From CAVSWN01 sp046728115 (GTDB lineage: Bacteria; Acidobacteriota; Vicinamibacteria; Vicinamibacterales; CAVVIG01), in NCBI GenBank assembly GCA_046728115.1, contig JBKPDW010000367.1, positions 1-7,747 on the forward strand: a DNA stretch of 7,747 nucleotides. Reading direction: 5' to 3'. The notes below the pieces were generated by a model. That model ran no database searches. It worked only from the letters and a program-made list of their open reading frames with translations, and was not told the origin of the DNA. Below, one piece after another: positions 1 through 6,420 of this stretch. The position numbers were made by a program, and so were the translations under genes. Each line of letters opens with the position of its first letter. Within the stretch, counting starts at the first letter, position 1.

Positions 1-844
1 GTCGACGACTCGGCGGCCCAACACGAACACCTGCAGATGAACATGGGGCAAGGCTGGCAATTCATGCAGGACGGAATTGTGTTCGCGGAGTTCAATCATC
101 AGGGCGGACGGCGTGGCGGCAACGAATTCGTCGTCCCGAACTGGTGGATGGGGATGGCAACTCGGAGCACGTCGCATGGGCGACTAACGTTCACGAGCAT
201 GTTGAGCCTCGATCCCGCCACGGTTGGCAAGGACGGGTATCGGGAAATCTTTCAAGCGGGCGAAGCGTTGAACGGCCGCCTGCTGATTGATCGGCAGCAT
301 CCCCACGATCTCTTCATGCAGCTCGCCGCCGTCTGGCGAACGCCCGTCAACGACTCGACGGGATTCACGCTGGCCGGTGGACCGGTCGGTGAACCGGCCC
401 TCGGGCCAGTGGCCTTCATGCATCGTGCCTCGGCCGCGGACAATCCGACGGCCCCGCTCAGTCATCACACATTTGATTCGACGCACATTGCGTTTGATGT
501 CGTGACAGCGGCCGTCGATCACGGACCATTCGTGATCGAAGCCTCGGTGTTCAACGGACGCGAGCCAGACGAGAACCGGTGGGACTTCGACTTCGGTCGT
601 CTTGACTCGTTCTCTGGTCGCATCTGGTATCGGCCGAATGACGAGTGGGAGTTGCAGGCGTCGAGCGGACGCCTCGTGGCGCCAGAACAACTGGAGCCAG
701 GGAACATCGTCCGATCAACCGCATCGGTGTCCTGGACCCGGAAGAATGGCGCGGCGATCTCGTCTGTCACGGCGGGCTACGGCCGAAACGATACGGACCA
801 CGGCGCGCGGAATGCCTTCTTCATCGAAGGCTCGCGTCACGCCG
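1..844 (+). pseudogene. outer-membrane barrel-like protein, 5' partial, interrupted by inversion
   Basis: The frame is open from the first base of the window, so the true start lies upstream; ATG codons at 37 and 43 are probably internal. The translation carries the run LIDRQHPHD (about 284-310), many alternating hydrophobic/polar stretches, and repeated aromatic strand ends such as SGRIWYRP and ASVSWTRK, as expected for a beta-barrel. I recognise it from memory as an uncharacterised family often seen beside copper-resistance genes; no function is established. The homologous sequence stops at FFIEGSRHA (about 814-843). The remaining 16 codons to the stop at 892-894 are antisense read-through of another gene. 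The next expected barrel strand, GLNTFYSRFEAVPTET, is found on the opposite strand at 1175-1128, so the gene is broken by an inversion and not simply short. I am confident it is a real coding remnant and less sure of the family role. Confidence 0.75.
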
Positions 845-1030
845 CCCGTGTCGTGTGCTCTGGACGTCGATCACGACACGGTCGCCAACCTTGATGTCCG
901 CAAGATGCGCCATCTTGCCCGCCTGCTTGAACGTCGTCTTGTCGCTCAATGTGAGTGTCGTGGTCTTCTTGGCGGTCGTCTGTATGGTGATCGTTTGCGC
1001 CGAGATGGCCGTCACGACGCCTCGCCTGTC
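845..1030 (-). pseudogene. DUF5666-like small protein, inverted main fragment
   Basis: The minus strand encodes RGVVTAISAQTITIQTT, then a KKTTTLTLSDKTTF strand and HLADIKVGDRVVIDV. This is a small beta-rich domain with the closing KVGDRVVIDV turn typical of DUF5666-like (OB-like) secreted proteins. Its own start and signal peptide are not visible. Upstream on the same strand the frame runs into barrel remnants, so the N-terminus appears lost. After VVIDV the minus frame ends in nonsense (QSTRHGRRDAS), but reading across the inversion boundary into 1176-1225 gives a sensible C-terminus after adding one base near 863. Function is unknown; such domains occur in secreted proteins beside metal-resistance genes. 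The domain resemblance is from memory, without a search. Confidence 0.6.
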
Positions 1031-1079
1031 ACTTGGCGGTTCGACGCAATGCACGACGGATGGACAGACAACCGGCGGA

Positions 1080-1175
1080 GTCACGCTCGCCGCTGCCTGT
1101 TCCGGGACCAGTCCCGTCGCGAGCACAACGTTTCGGTCGGGACCGCTTCGAAACGGCTGTAGAACGTATTCAGAC
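1080..1175 (-). pseudogene. inverted 3' fragment of the barrel gene
   Basis: Read on the minus strand from 1175, this encodes GLNTFYSRFEAVPTET. After a one-base frame change near 1127 it continues as VVLATGLVPEQAAASVT. Joined to base 844 of the plus-strand fragment, the phase is exact (gcc g|gt ctg aat acg) and gives GSRHAGLNTFYSRFEAVPTET, which fits the expected next beta-strand of the barrel. Restoring the second part needs one extra base after about 1127. The usual C-terminal part of such barrels, roughly 100 residues by my recollection, is not found; the sequence runs into the DUF5666-like fragment at about 1030-1080. The bases between carry no segment I can assign. Confidence 0.6.
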
Positions 1176-1225
1176 CGGCGTTGCTGATCCGAATCGGTAC
1201 TGCGGCCCCGGCGGCTCACAAGTAG
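1176..1225 (+). pseudogene. C-terminal end of the DUF5666-like gene
   Basis: When the segment 845-1175 is flipped, the DUF5666-like frame continues into these bases as PEHTTRAALLIRIGTAAP and then AAHK with a tag stop at 1223-1225. One base must be added after gacgt near 863 for the frame to hold. The stop falls 26 bases before the next start codon at 1252, an ordinary operon spacing. The assignment rests on frame continuity and plausible composition and is an inference. Confidence 0.5.
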
Positions 1226-1240
1226 CCGTTCACCTGAGCA

Positions 1241-1246
1241 AAGGAG
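1241..1246 (+). promoter_or_regulatory. ribosome binding site of the SDSMCG gene
   Basis: aaggag lies five bases upstream of the ATG at 1252 and decides this start over the in-frame ATG at 1033, which lies within antisense and remnant sequence. The encoded protein then begins with a signal peptide. Confidence 0.7.
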
Positions 1247-1251
1247 CAACT

Positions 1252-1582
1252 ATGAGAACCATCATGATTGGCGCGGCGTTGGTCGCCATGCGCACCGCGA
1301 GCACGGCGTGGGCGGCGGATCAGACGCTGAAGGGCGTTATCAGCGACAGCATGTGCGGCGCGAGCCACAAGGGCATGGTGCACCAAGATGACCGACCGGG
1401 AGTGCACCCAAGCATGCGCCGCGAAAGGCGCGCAGTACGTCCTCGTGGCGGACGGCAAGGTCTACAAGCTCACGAACCACGACGCCGATCTGAAGACGCA
1501 TGCCGGTCACACCGTGAACCTCACCGGCGACGTGAAGGGCGATACGATCAGAGTCTCGTCGATTGAAATGCCGAAGCAATAG
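1252..1582 (+). CDS. small secreted SDSMCG-motif protein, frameshifted
   Basis: The N-terminus is a Sec signal peptide with likely cleavage after AWA (residues 19-21). An arginine at residue 14 sits unusually inside the hydrophobic core. The mature part has GVISDSMCGASHKGM (residues 28-42). The frame is then lost near 1383: codons after gtgcac become nonsense in frame 1, while frame 2 from 1388 continues MTDRECTQAC, then YVLVADGKVYKLTN and a beta-rich end to the stop at 1580-1582. Removing one c near 1383 gives a 109-residue protein with C35, H39, C51 and C55. I recognise the pattern as a small secreted family common in Acidobacteriota (possibly DUF5818, not checked). The Cys/His pattern suggests metal or redox chemistry, which is inferred. 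It follows the DUF5666-like stop by 26 bases and precedes lgt. Confidence 0.75.
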
Positions 1583-1596
1583 AGGCGATGAACAGG

Positions 1597-1631
1597 GCGC
1601 GGGCGGGCCGGTACCATCGGCCCGCCCGCGC
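1597..1631. other. strong GC-rich hairpin between the SDSMCG gene and lgt
   Basis: A perfect 14-bp stem (gcgcgggcgggccg with its complement at 1618-1631) encloses a 7-base loop gtaccat. It starts 14 bases after the preceding stop and ends 11 bases before the lgt ATG. No T-tract follows on the plus strand (gacgaacccc), so a classic intrinsic terminator is unlikely. It could pause transcription, protect an upstream mRNA 3' end after processing, or limit lgt translation. Confidence 0.7.
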
Positions 1632-1642
1632 GACGAACCCCG

Positions 1643-2434
1643 ATGCACCCGCGGCTGATCGCTACCCCGTTTTTCACGATCTACACGTTTGGCCTACTGC
1701 TGGCATCTGCGTACGTGGCAGCGTTCTGGTGGCTGACGCGCGAAGGACGTCGAGAAGGGCTGAATGTCGACGCGCTCACCTCGCTTGGATTCTGGGCGAT
1801 TGCCGGCGCCATTGTCGGCGCAAAGGGGCTCATGATCGTGCGGGATCTGCCCGACTACGTGACCACTCCGTCGAACGTGTTTTCGTGGTCCGTGCTCTCG
1901 AGCGCCGGCGATTTCTATGGCGGGTTCATTGGGGCGCTGATCGCCTCCGCGATCTTTTTCTGGCGCGATTCCCGCCTGCCATTCTGGCGAACCGCTGACG
2001 TGTGCGGACCGGCAATCGCCCTTGGGCAAGCAATCGGCCGCGTGGGCTGCGTCATGGCTGGCGATGATTACGGACGGCCGACGCACGTGGCGTGGGCCGT
2101 AACCTTCACCGATCCCGACGCGGGCCGCATAGGCGGCGCGCCCCTCGGCGTCCCGCTGCATCCCGTCCAGCTCTATGAGTCGATTGCGTGCGCCGTGTTG
2201 TTCGTGGTGCTGCTCCGTCTGAGACGACGCAAACAGTTTGATGGCGAGGTGATTCTCAGCTACACGCTGCTGTACGCGGTCGCGAGATTCATCCTCGAAT
2301 TCTTCCGTGGCGATGCCGACCGCGGATTCGTGTTCGGTGGCCTCTTGTCGACGTCGCAGTTCATTGCCCTGCTGCTCGCGCCTGTCGCCATCGCGCTGTG
2401 GGTGGCTCGGCGGCAACGCACGCCAAGGTTGTAG
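1643..2434 (+). CDS. lgt: prolipoprotein diacylglyceryl transferase (Lgt-like)
   Basis: Lgt moves a diacylglyceryl group from phosphatidylglycerol to the lipobox cysteine of prolipoproteins in the inner membrane. The 263-residue product has the family length and about seven hydrophobic segments (near 10-31, 45-66, 89-107, 117-137, 178-194, 205-221 and 238-256). Signature blocks are visible: GRVGCVMAGDDYGRPT (132-147), HPVQLYES (173-180) and RFILEFFRGD (215-224). Several positions differ from E. coli Lgt: the Asn after GRxG is Cys (136), the following Glu is Asp (141), and the GG-flanking His is Tyr (FYGG, 91-94). Lgt variants with GRxGC are known in other phyla, so activity is plausible but the enzyme may be specialised. 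The start ATG has no clear Shine-Dalgarno. The stop is three bases before the ATPase ATG, so the two are translationally linked. It is probably not the only lgt, as no lipobox protein is visible in the window. Confidence 0.9.
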   Translation: MHPRLIATPFFTIYTFGLLLASAYVAAFWWLTREGRREGLNVDALTSLGFWAIAGAIVGAKGLMIVRDLPDYVTTPSNVFSWSVLSSAGDFYGGFIGALIASAIFFWRDSRLPFWRTADVCGPAIALGQAIGRVGCVMAGDDYGRPTHVAWAVTFTDPDAGRIGGAPLGVPLHPVQLYESIACAVLFVVLLRLRRRKQFDGEVILSYTLLYAVARFILEFFRGDADRGFVFGGLLSTSQFIALLLAPVAIALWVARRQRTPRL

Positions 2435-2437
2435 CCA

Positions 2438-4590
2438 ATGCCTGACAATCGCCAATCGGATCCTGGTGGAATGGACCACGCCCACTCCGAAGGTCCCGGA
2501 CACGTCCAACCGTCGGCGCATCACTCGCACGGGCTAGAGCCGCAGCGGAGTCCCGGGAAGGGACCAGACCGTGGCCATGGTGGGCACGCGGGCCACGATG
2601 CGGATTATGGTGCCGGCGGCCACGACAAACACGCGGGACATTCGGTCGAGATGTTCCGCGAGAAGTTCTGGGGCACCCTCCTGCTGTCGATACCGACGCT
2701 CGTCTGGGCGCCGATGACTCAGCATTGGTTCGGTTACGAGGCGCCCGGCGGACCCTTGGCGTCGCGGTGGATTCCGGCGATCTTCGGAACGCTGGTGTTC
2801 GGGTACGGCGGCTGGGTGTTCATCAAAGGCGCCGTCGGCGAGATTCGCGATCGTTTGCCGGGAATGATGACGCTGATCTCGCTTGCGATCAGCGTGGCGT
2901 TCGTATTCAGCCTCGCGGTTACGTTCGGATTCCCCGGGTCGGATCTCTGGTGGGAGCTGGCCACACTCGTCACGATTATGGTGCTTGGCCACTGGATCGA
3001 GATGCGGTCGATCTCGCAAGCTCAAGGCGCCCTCAAGGAATTGGCGAAGCTGCTTCCGGACACTGCCGTGCGCGTTGTCGACGATCGGATGGAAACCGTT
3101 GCCGTTTCCGATCTGCGCGACGGAGACATCGTGCTCGTTCGGCCAGGCGCCAGTATTCCTGCCGACGGCGTCGTTCGGGAGGGGTCCAGCGAGGTGAACG
3201 AGTCGATGATCACGGGCGAATCACGACCGGTTCGAAAGGACGCAGGCGCAAAGGTGATCGCCGGGACCATCAATGGCCCCGGTTCCCTCCGCATCGAAGT
3301 GACGGGAACGGGCGAGCAGACCGCGCTCGCCGGCATCATGCGTCTGGTCGCGCGGCCCAGAGTTCGCGGTCCCGCGCGCAAGCCCTCGCCGATCGCGCCG
3401 CGTTCCTGCTCACGATCGTCGCAATAACCGCCGCCGCAGTGACCTGGGTCGCATGGTCCATCGCCGGTCGAGATGCATCGTTCGTCATAGAGCGGGTCGT
3501 CACGGTGCTGGTCATCGCGTGCCCCCACGCGCTCGGACTCGCGATCCCGCTGGTCGTCGCCATTTCGACAACACTTGGCGCTCGCAACGGTCTGTTAGTA
3601 CGCGACCGCCGCGGCCTCGAGGAAGCCCGGAACGTGACCGCCGTGTTCTTTGACAAGACCGGCACGCTGACGCGCGGTGAATTCCGTGTCGTGGAGATCG
3701 CAACGCGTGAAGGCCTGTCAGAGGACCAGGCGCTGGCGATCGCCGCGGCCGTCGAACGCGACTCCGAACACACGATTGCACAAGGGGTTGTGAAGAGCGC
3801 CGAGGAGCGCGGATTGTCTCTTCCCACCGCCCAACGGTTTCAGGCCATTCCTGGCCTGGGTGTGCAGGCTGACGTGAACGGCCGGCAGGTGTTGATCGGA
3901 GGTGCGGCACTGCTGCGCCGACATGATGCGCGCGTACATCCGGAGCTCCAAGCCGCTATCGACCGCGCAGCGGCGCGCGGCCAAGCCGCCATCACGATGA
4001 TCGACGGCGACACCCCGGTGGCCGTGTTCGCCGTTGCCGACGCCATTCGTGCGGAATCGCGCGAAGCCATAGAACGACTGCACGCGCAGTGGATAGAAGT
4101 GATCATGATGACTGGAGACGCGCTAGCCGTGGCGCGCTCCGTCGCGGAGCAACTTCGGATCGATACCGTGTTCGCCGAGGTGCTGCCCGAGCAGAAGGCC
4201 TCGAAGGTCAAAGAAGTGCAGGCGCGTGGGAAGCGCGTCGCGATGGTCGGTGACGGTGTCAATGATGCCCCCGCCCTTCTCACCGCGGATGTCGGCATCG
4301 CCATCGGTGCGGGAACCGATGTGGCTGTCGAGGCCGGGGACGTCGTCCTTGTCCGTAGCGATCCGCGCGACGTGCCACGAATCATCGCGCTGAGCCGAGC
4401 CACGTACCGCAAGATGATTCAGAACTTGTGGTGGGCCGCCGGCTACAACATCTTCGCGATCCCGCTTGCCGCAGGGGCGTTGGCGCCGTGGGGCGTCGTC
4501 CTGCCTGCCGCCGTGGGCGCTGTCCTCATGTCGCTGAGCACGATCGTCGTCGCCGTGAATGCGCAACTGCTGCGCCGCGCGCGACTGTAG
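2438..4590 (+). CDS. copB: P1B-3 type copper-exporting ATPase (CopB-like), frameshifted
   Basis: This P-type ATPase would pump Cu (or Ag) from the cytoplasm to the periplasm. A His-rich N-terminal tail (about 13-69, with repeated H-x-H and GGHAGH-type runs) replaces a CxxC domain. Then come membrane helices, the actuator TGES (259-262), the metal-site CPH (362-364) in the sixth helix, the phosphorylation motif DKTGT (406-410), TGD (559-561), GDGVNDAP (605-612) and MSLST (698-702) in the last helices. CPH with MSxST defines the P1B-3 class. The nucleotide-site HP is HT (H445-T446). The reading frame breaks at 3353: frame 2 ends at 3427, and frame 1 carries the rest from about 3355. Adding one base (cgg to cagg) restores LVAQAQSSRSRAQALAD and a 717-residue protein of normal length. 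The lesion is a recent mutation or a sequencing error; no slippery motif suggests programmed frameshifting. Confidence 0.93.
3350..3356 (+). other. single-base frame lesion in the copper ATPase
   Basis: gtc gcg cgg ccc aga is read in frame 2. Inserting one a after base 3353 gives gtc gcg cag gcc cag and restores the family-typical QAQSSRSRAQ in the linker between the actuator and the metal-site helices. Both flanking parts keep every catalytic motif. Confidence 0.85.
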
Positions 4591-4614
4591 CGGGAGCGGA
4601 TTTCAGGAATGGCA

Positions 4615-4637
4615 TCGCGCGTACTCTCCACGCGCGA
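4615..4637. other. hairpin between the ATPase and Asp-box genes
   Basis: tcgcgcgt (4615-4622) and acgcgcga (4630-4637) form a perfect 8-bp stem around a 7-base loop, centred in the 64-base gap between the ATPase stop and the next ATG at 4655. There is no T-tract after it (cagtatgatg), so it is at best a weak terminator or a processing or translation-control structure. Confidence 0.55.
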
Positions 4638-4654
4638 CAGTATGATGGTGAGTC

Positions 4655-5845
4655 ATGAAGACGGTCGTGGTCATCGGCGCGGCTCTGGCGCTGTTGTCGA
4701 CCTCTGGAGCGTCATCGGTCGTCACGACAGCGCGCCCCGTGGTGACGCTCGTTCGCGTTCCCGGCAACGGCATCCAACCCGAGGCCGTCGTCGACCGCCG
4801 CGGCGTGCTCCACGTGCTGTACTTTGCCGGTGAGGCTCGCGGGGGAAATCTGTTCTATGTCCGCTCGAGCGATTTTGGCGTGACGTTCTCGCCTCCGATC
4901 CGCGTGAACAGCCAGGAAGGTAGCGCAATCGCGACCGGCACGATCCGCGGTGGACAGCTCGCTGTCGGGCGGGACGGACGCATCCACGTTACGTGGAACG
5001 GATCGGATACCGCGACGCCGCGAGGTCTGGTCAATCCGGCGAACGACCAGCCGAGCGCTCCATTCCTGTACGCTCGATCGAGTCCCGACGGAAAGGCGTT
5101 CGAGCCGCAAAGGAACCTGACGCGGCGGAGCTACGGGGTCGACGGCGGCGGCTCGATCGCGGCGGACGCCGAAGGTCGCGTATACGCGACCTGGCACGCG
5201 CTCCCAGCGGGTGGCGCAGACGGCGAGGATCACCGTCTCGTGTGGATCGTGCGGTCGGACGACGACGGGGCGACGTTCGGCGAAGAGCAACCCGCGTGGC
5301 GCGAACCGACGGGCGCGTGCGGCTGCTGCGGACTGCGGCTGTTTGCCGGACCATCGAGCACGCTCTACATGCTCTACCGTTCGGCGACGGCGATGACCCA
5401 CCGTGACATCTACCTGCTGCAATCGAGCGATCAGGGTCGATCGTTCGTCGGTTCGAAGGTGCAACAGTGGGAGATCGGCGCCTGTCCAATGACGAGCATG
5501 TCGCTCACATCGTCGGGATCGCGGATTCTCGGCGCGTGGGAAACCGCGGGGCAGGTGTATTTCGGCGCAACCGACGCGAAAGGCCCGCGCATCCCGTCGC
5601 CGATTGCGGCGCCGGGCGAGGCGGGCATGCGCAAACATCCCCGGCTGGCTGCAAGTCCGAACGGTGATGTGCTCTTCGCATGGACCGAAGGCACTGCCTG
5701 GGCGCGAGGCGGATCCGTCGCGTGGCAGTTGTTCGACGCGGCAGGTCGAGCGATGGATGTGAAAGGTCAGGCGCCGGGAGTGCCTGTCTGGAGCTTCGCT
5801 GCGCCAGTCGCGCGTCCGGACGGCGGCTTCGCGATTCTGTACTGA
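4655..5845 (+). CDS. secreted Asp-box (sialidase-fold) protein with Cys cluster
   Basis: The 396-residue product starts with a Sec signal peptide (hydrophobic core about 4-20) and has no lipobox. Four Asp-box (BNR) turns, S-x-D-x-G-x-x-F in pattern, are seen at about 71-79 (SSDFGVTFS), 142-149, 200-208 (SDDDGATF) and 257-264 (SSDQGRSF). Strand motifs such as HVTWNG and YATWHA are also present, giving a beta-propeller like exo-alpha-sialidases. I do not see the arginine triad and other catalytic residues laid out as in true sialidases, so the enzyme name should not be used as a function. A GACGCCG run (C222, C224, C225) and a GACPM (C277) stand out; the only cysteines in the protein lie here, suggesting a metal or disulfide site. 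The location after copB fits a role in periplasmic copper handling, which is inferred. The start has only a weak ggtgag upstream. The gene is convergent with merR, with a 14-base gap. Confidence 0.8.
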   Translation: MKTVVVIGAALALLSTSGASSVVTTARPVVTLVRVPGNGIQPEAVVDRRGVLHVLYFAGEARGGNLFYVRSSDFGVTFSPPIRVNSQEGSAIATGTIRGGQLAVGRDGRIHVTWNGSDTATPRGLVNPANDQPSAPFLYARSSPDGKAFEPQRNLTRRSYGVDGGGSIAADAEGRVYATWHALPAGGADGEDHRLVWIVRSDDDGATFGEEQPAWREPTGACGCCGLRLFAGPSSTLYMLYRSATAMTHRDIYLLQSSDQGRSFVGSKVQQWEIGACPMTSMSLTSSGSRILGAWETAGQVYFGATDAKGPRIPSPIAAPGEAGMRKHPRLAASPNGDVLFAWTEGTAWARGGSVAWQLFDAAGRAMDVKGQAPGVPVWSFAAPVARPDGGFAILY

Positions 5846-5859
5846 CTCAGCGGCGTTCT

Positions 5860-6324
5860 TTACGGCTTCCGATGCCTGGGCACGAGGCCTCTTCGCGTCG
5901 CGCGAGGCGCACTGGGCACCATCGTGAGGAGGTGCGCCGGTGTACCGACGGCAGTCCGCTCGAGTCGGGCGTCCCATGCGGTGAGCGTCTCCGCCATGGC
6001 CTCCCGGGCTTCATGCAGCCGCGCCAGGTGGTCATCCATCTCTTTCAGGAGACGCTGGCCGGCGGCGCGGACCGAATGACAGGGAGGACGACCGCTGTCA
6101 CGCGCTTTCAGAAAACCCGCCAGCTCCTTCGACGTGAACCCGAAGCGAATGGCGTTCCTGACGAACAGGAGGCGCGCAACGGTATCGTCGGAGTAGTAGC
6201 GAAAGCCGCCGGCGGTCCGCGGTGCCCGCGGCAGTACGCCAACGCGTTCGTAGTAGCGGACGAGATCCGGGCTGACGCCAGCACGACGCGCAGCCTCACC
6301 GATTCCGAACGTCCTTCCTGGCAC
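5860..6324 (-). CDS. MerR-family transcriptional regulator
   Basis: A MerR activator that would bind the palindrome just upstream and untwist the promoter when metal is bound. From a GTG start at 6324 the 154 residues contain the winged helix-turn-helix: FGIGEAARRAGVSPDLVRYY (6-25), then ERVGVLP and the wing GGFRYYSD (39-46). A long dimer helix follows (about 83-118). A single cysteine is present, C82 in PPCHSVR, at the position of the first metal ligand of CueR/ZntR-type proteins. The usual second and third cysteines near the C-terminus are absent (WDARLERTAVGTPAHLL instead), so metal choice cannot be predicted. The frame stays open further upstream to 6510, but that would read through the operator, so the shorter form is preferred. 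The -10 element ends six bases before the GTG, so the mRNA may be leaderless. It is convergent with the Asp-box gene. Confidence 0.85.
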   Translation of the reverse strand: MPGRTFGIGEAARRAGVSPDLVRYYERVGVLPRAPRTAGGFRYYSDDTVARLLFVRNAIRFGFTSKELAGFLKARDSGRPPCHSVRAAGQRLLKEMDDHLARLHEAREAMAETLTAWDARLERTAVGTPAHLLTMVPSAPRATRRGLVPRHRKP

Positions 6325-6329
6325 AGGCC

Positions 6330-6360
6330 ATCGTACAACCTGGAATGATTCCAGGTTCAA
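6330..6360 (-). promoter_or_regulatory. merR promoter with 19-bp spacer
   Basis: On the minus strand -35 ttgaac (four of six to TTGACA) and -10 tacgat (four of six to TATAAT) are separated by 19 bases fully occupied by the operator. The expected transcription start falls at or next to the GTG at 6324. Confidence 0.6.
6337..6357. promoter_or_regulatory. MerR-type palindromic operator
   Basis: A perfect palindrome of two 10-base arms, aacctggaat and attccaggtt, is centred on base 6347. It lies 12 bases upstream of the merR GTG. On the minus strand it sits between a -35-like ttgaac (6360-6355) and a -10-like tacgat (6335-6330) with a 19-base spacer, the long spacer typical of MerR-controlled promoters. 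This strongly suggests autoregulation. Confidence 0.75.
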
Positions 6361-6381
6361 GATCAAGTTCTGGCTTGACCC

Positions 6382-6410
6382 TTGAACGATTCCAGGCCCG
6401 ACGATGTAAT
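6382..6410 (+). promoter_or_regulatory. candidate promoter for the MGFDQ gene
   Basis: ttgaac (6382-6387) and tgtaat (6405-6410, five of six to TATAAT) are 17 bases apart. This would start transcription at about 6417, which would leave the ggagg (6412-6416) outside the message, so either the promoter or the ribosome site is misassigned. A second half-operator copy, gattccagg (6388-6396), lies in the spacer and repeats gattccagg at 6347-6355. Confidence 0.35.
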
Positions 6411-6411
6411 C

Positions 6412-6416
6412 GGAGG
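6412..6416 (+). promoter_or_regulatory. ribosome binding site of the MGFDQ gene
   Basis: ggagg ends four bases before the ATG at 6421. It supports 6421 over the in-frame ATG at 6382, which would place the signal peptide 13 residues inside the protein. Confidence 0.65.
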
Positions 6417-6420
6417 TCAC

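Larger units (their letters stand above)
839..1181. repeat. inverted segment bounded by 6-bp inverted repeats
   Basis: acgccg at 839-844 and its reverse complement cggcgt at 1176-1181 flank about 331 bases (845-1175). Flipping the interior repairs two genes at once: the barrel on the left and the DUF5666-like gene on the right. The six-base arms are short, so microhomology-mediated inversion or an assembly join is more likely than a dedicated invertase. No longer extension of the arms is visible and there is no recombinase gene in the window. Confidence 0.6.

Noticed and set aside
839..1181. Dedicated invertible switch with recombinase
   Set aside because: The arms are only 6 bp and there is no invertase gene in the window; kept as an inversion but not called a switch.
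602..1187. Two plus-strand frames of 180-186 residues
   Set aside because: They run through the inverted segment; the barrel and DUF5666-like fragments on the other strand or frame explain the bases better.
1033..1251. Longer N-terminus for the SDSMCG protein
   Set aside because: The ATG at 1252 has a strong aaggag and begins a signal peptide; the upstream extension is remnant sequence.
1694..2530. 278-residue open frame on the minus strand
   Set aside because: Antisense of lgt, which has clear family motifs; the minus product is Arg/His-rich and unrecognisable.
3340..3430. Programmed frameshift in the ATPase
   Set aside because: No slippery heptamer or downstream pseudoknot is evident, and copper ATPases of this class are not known to use one at this linker.
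4712..5977. 421-residue open frame on the minus strand
   Set aside because: Antisense of the Asp-box gene and part of merR; Arg-rich, low-complexity composition, no motif. GC-rich codon use makes such shadow frames common.
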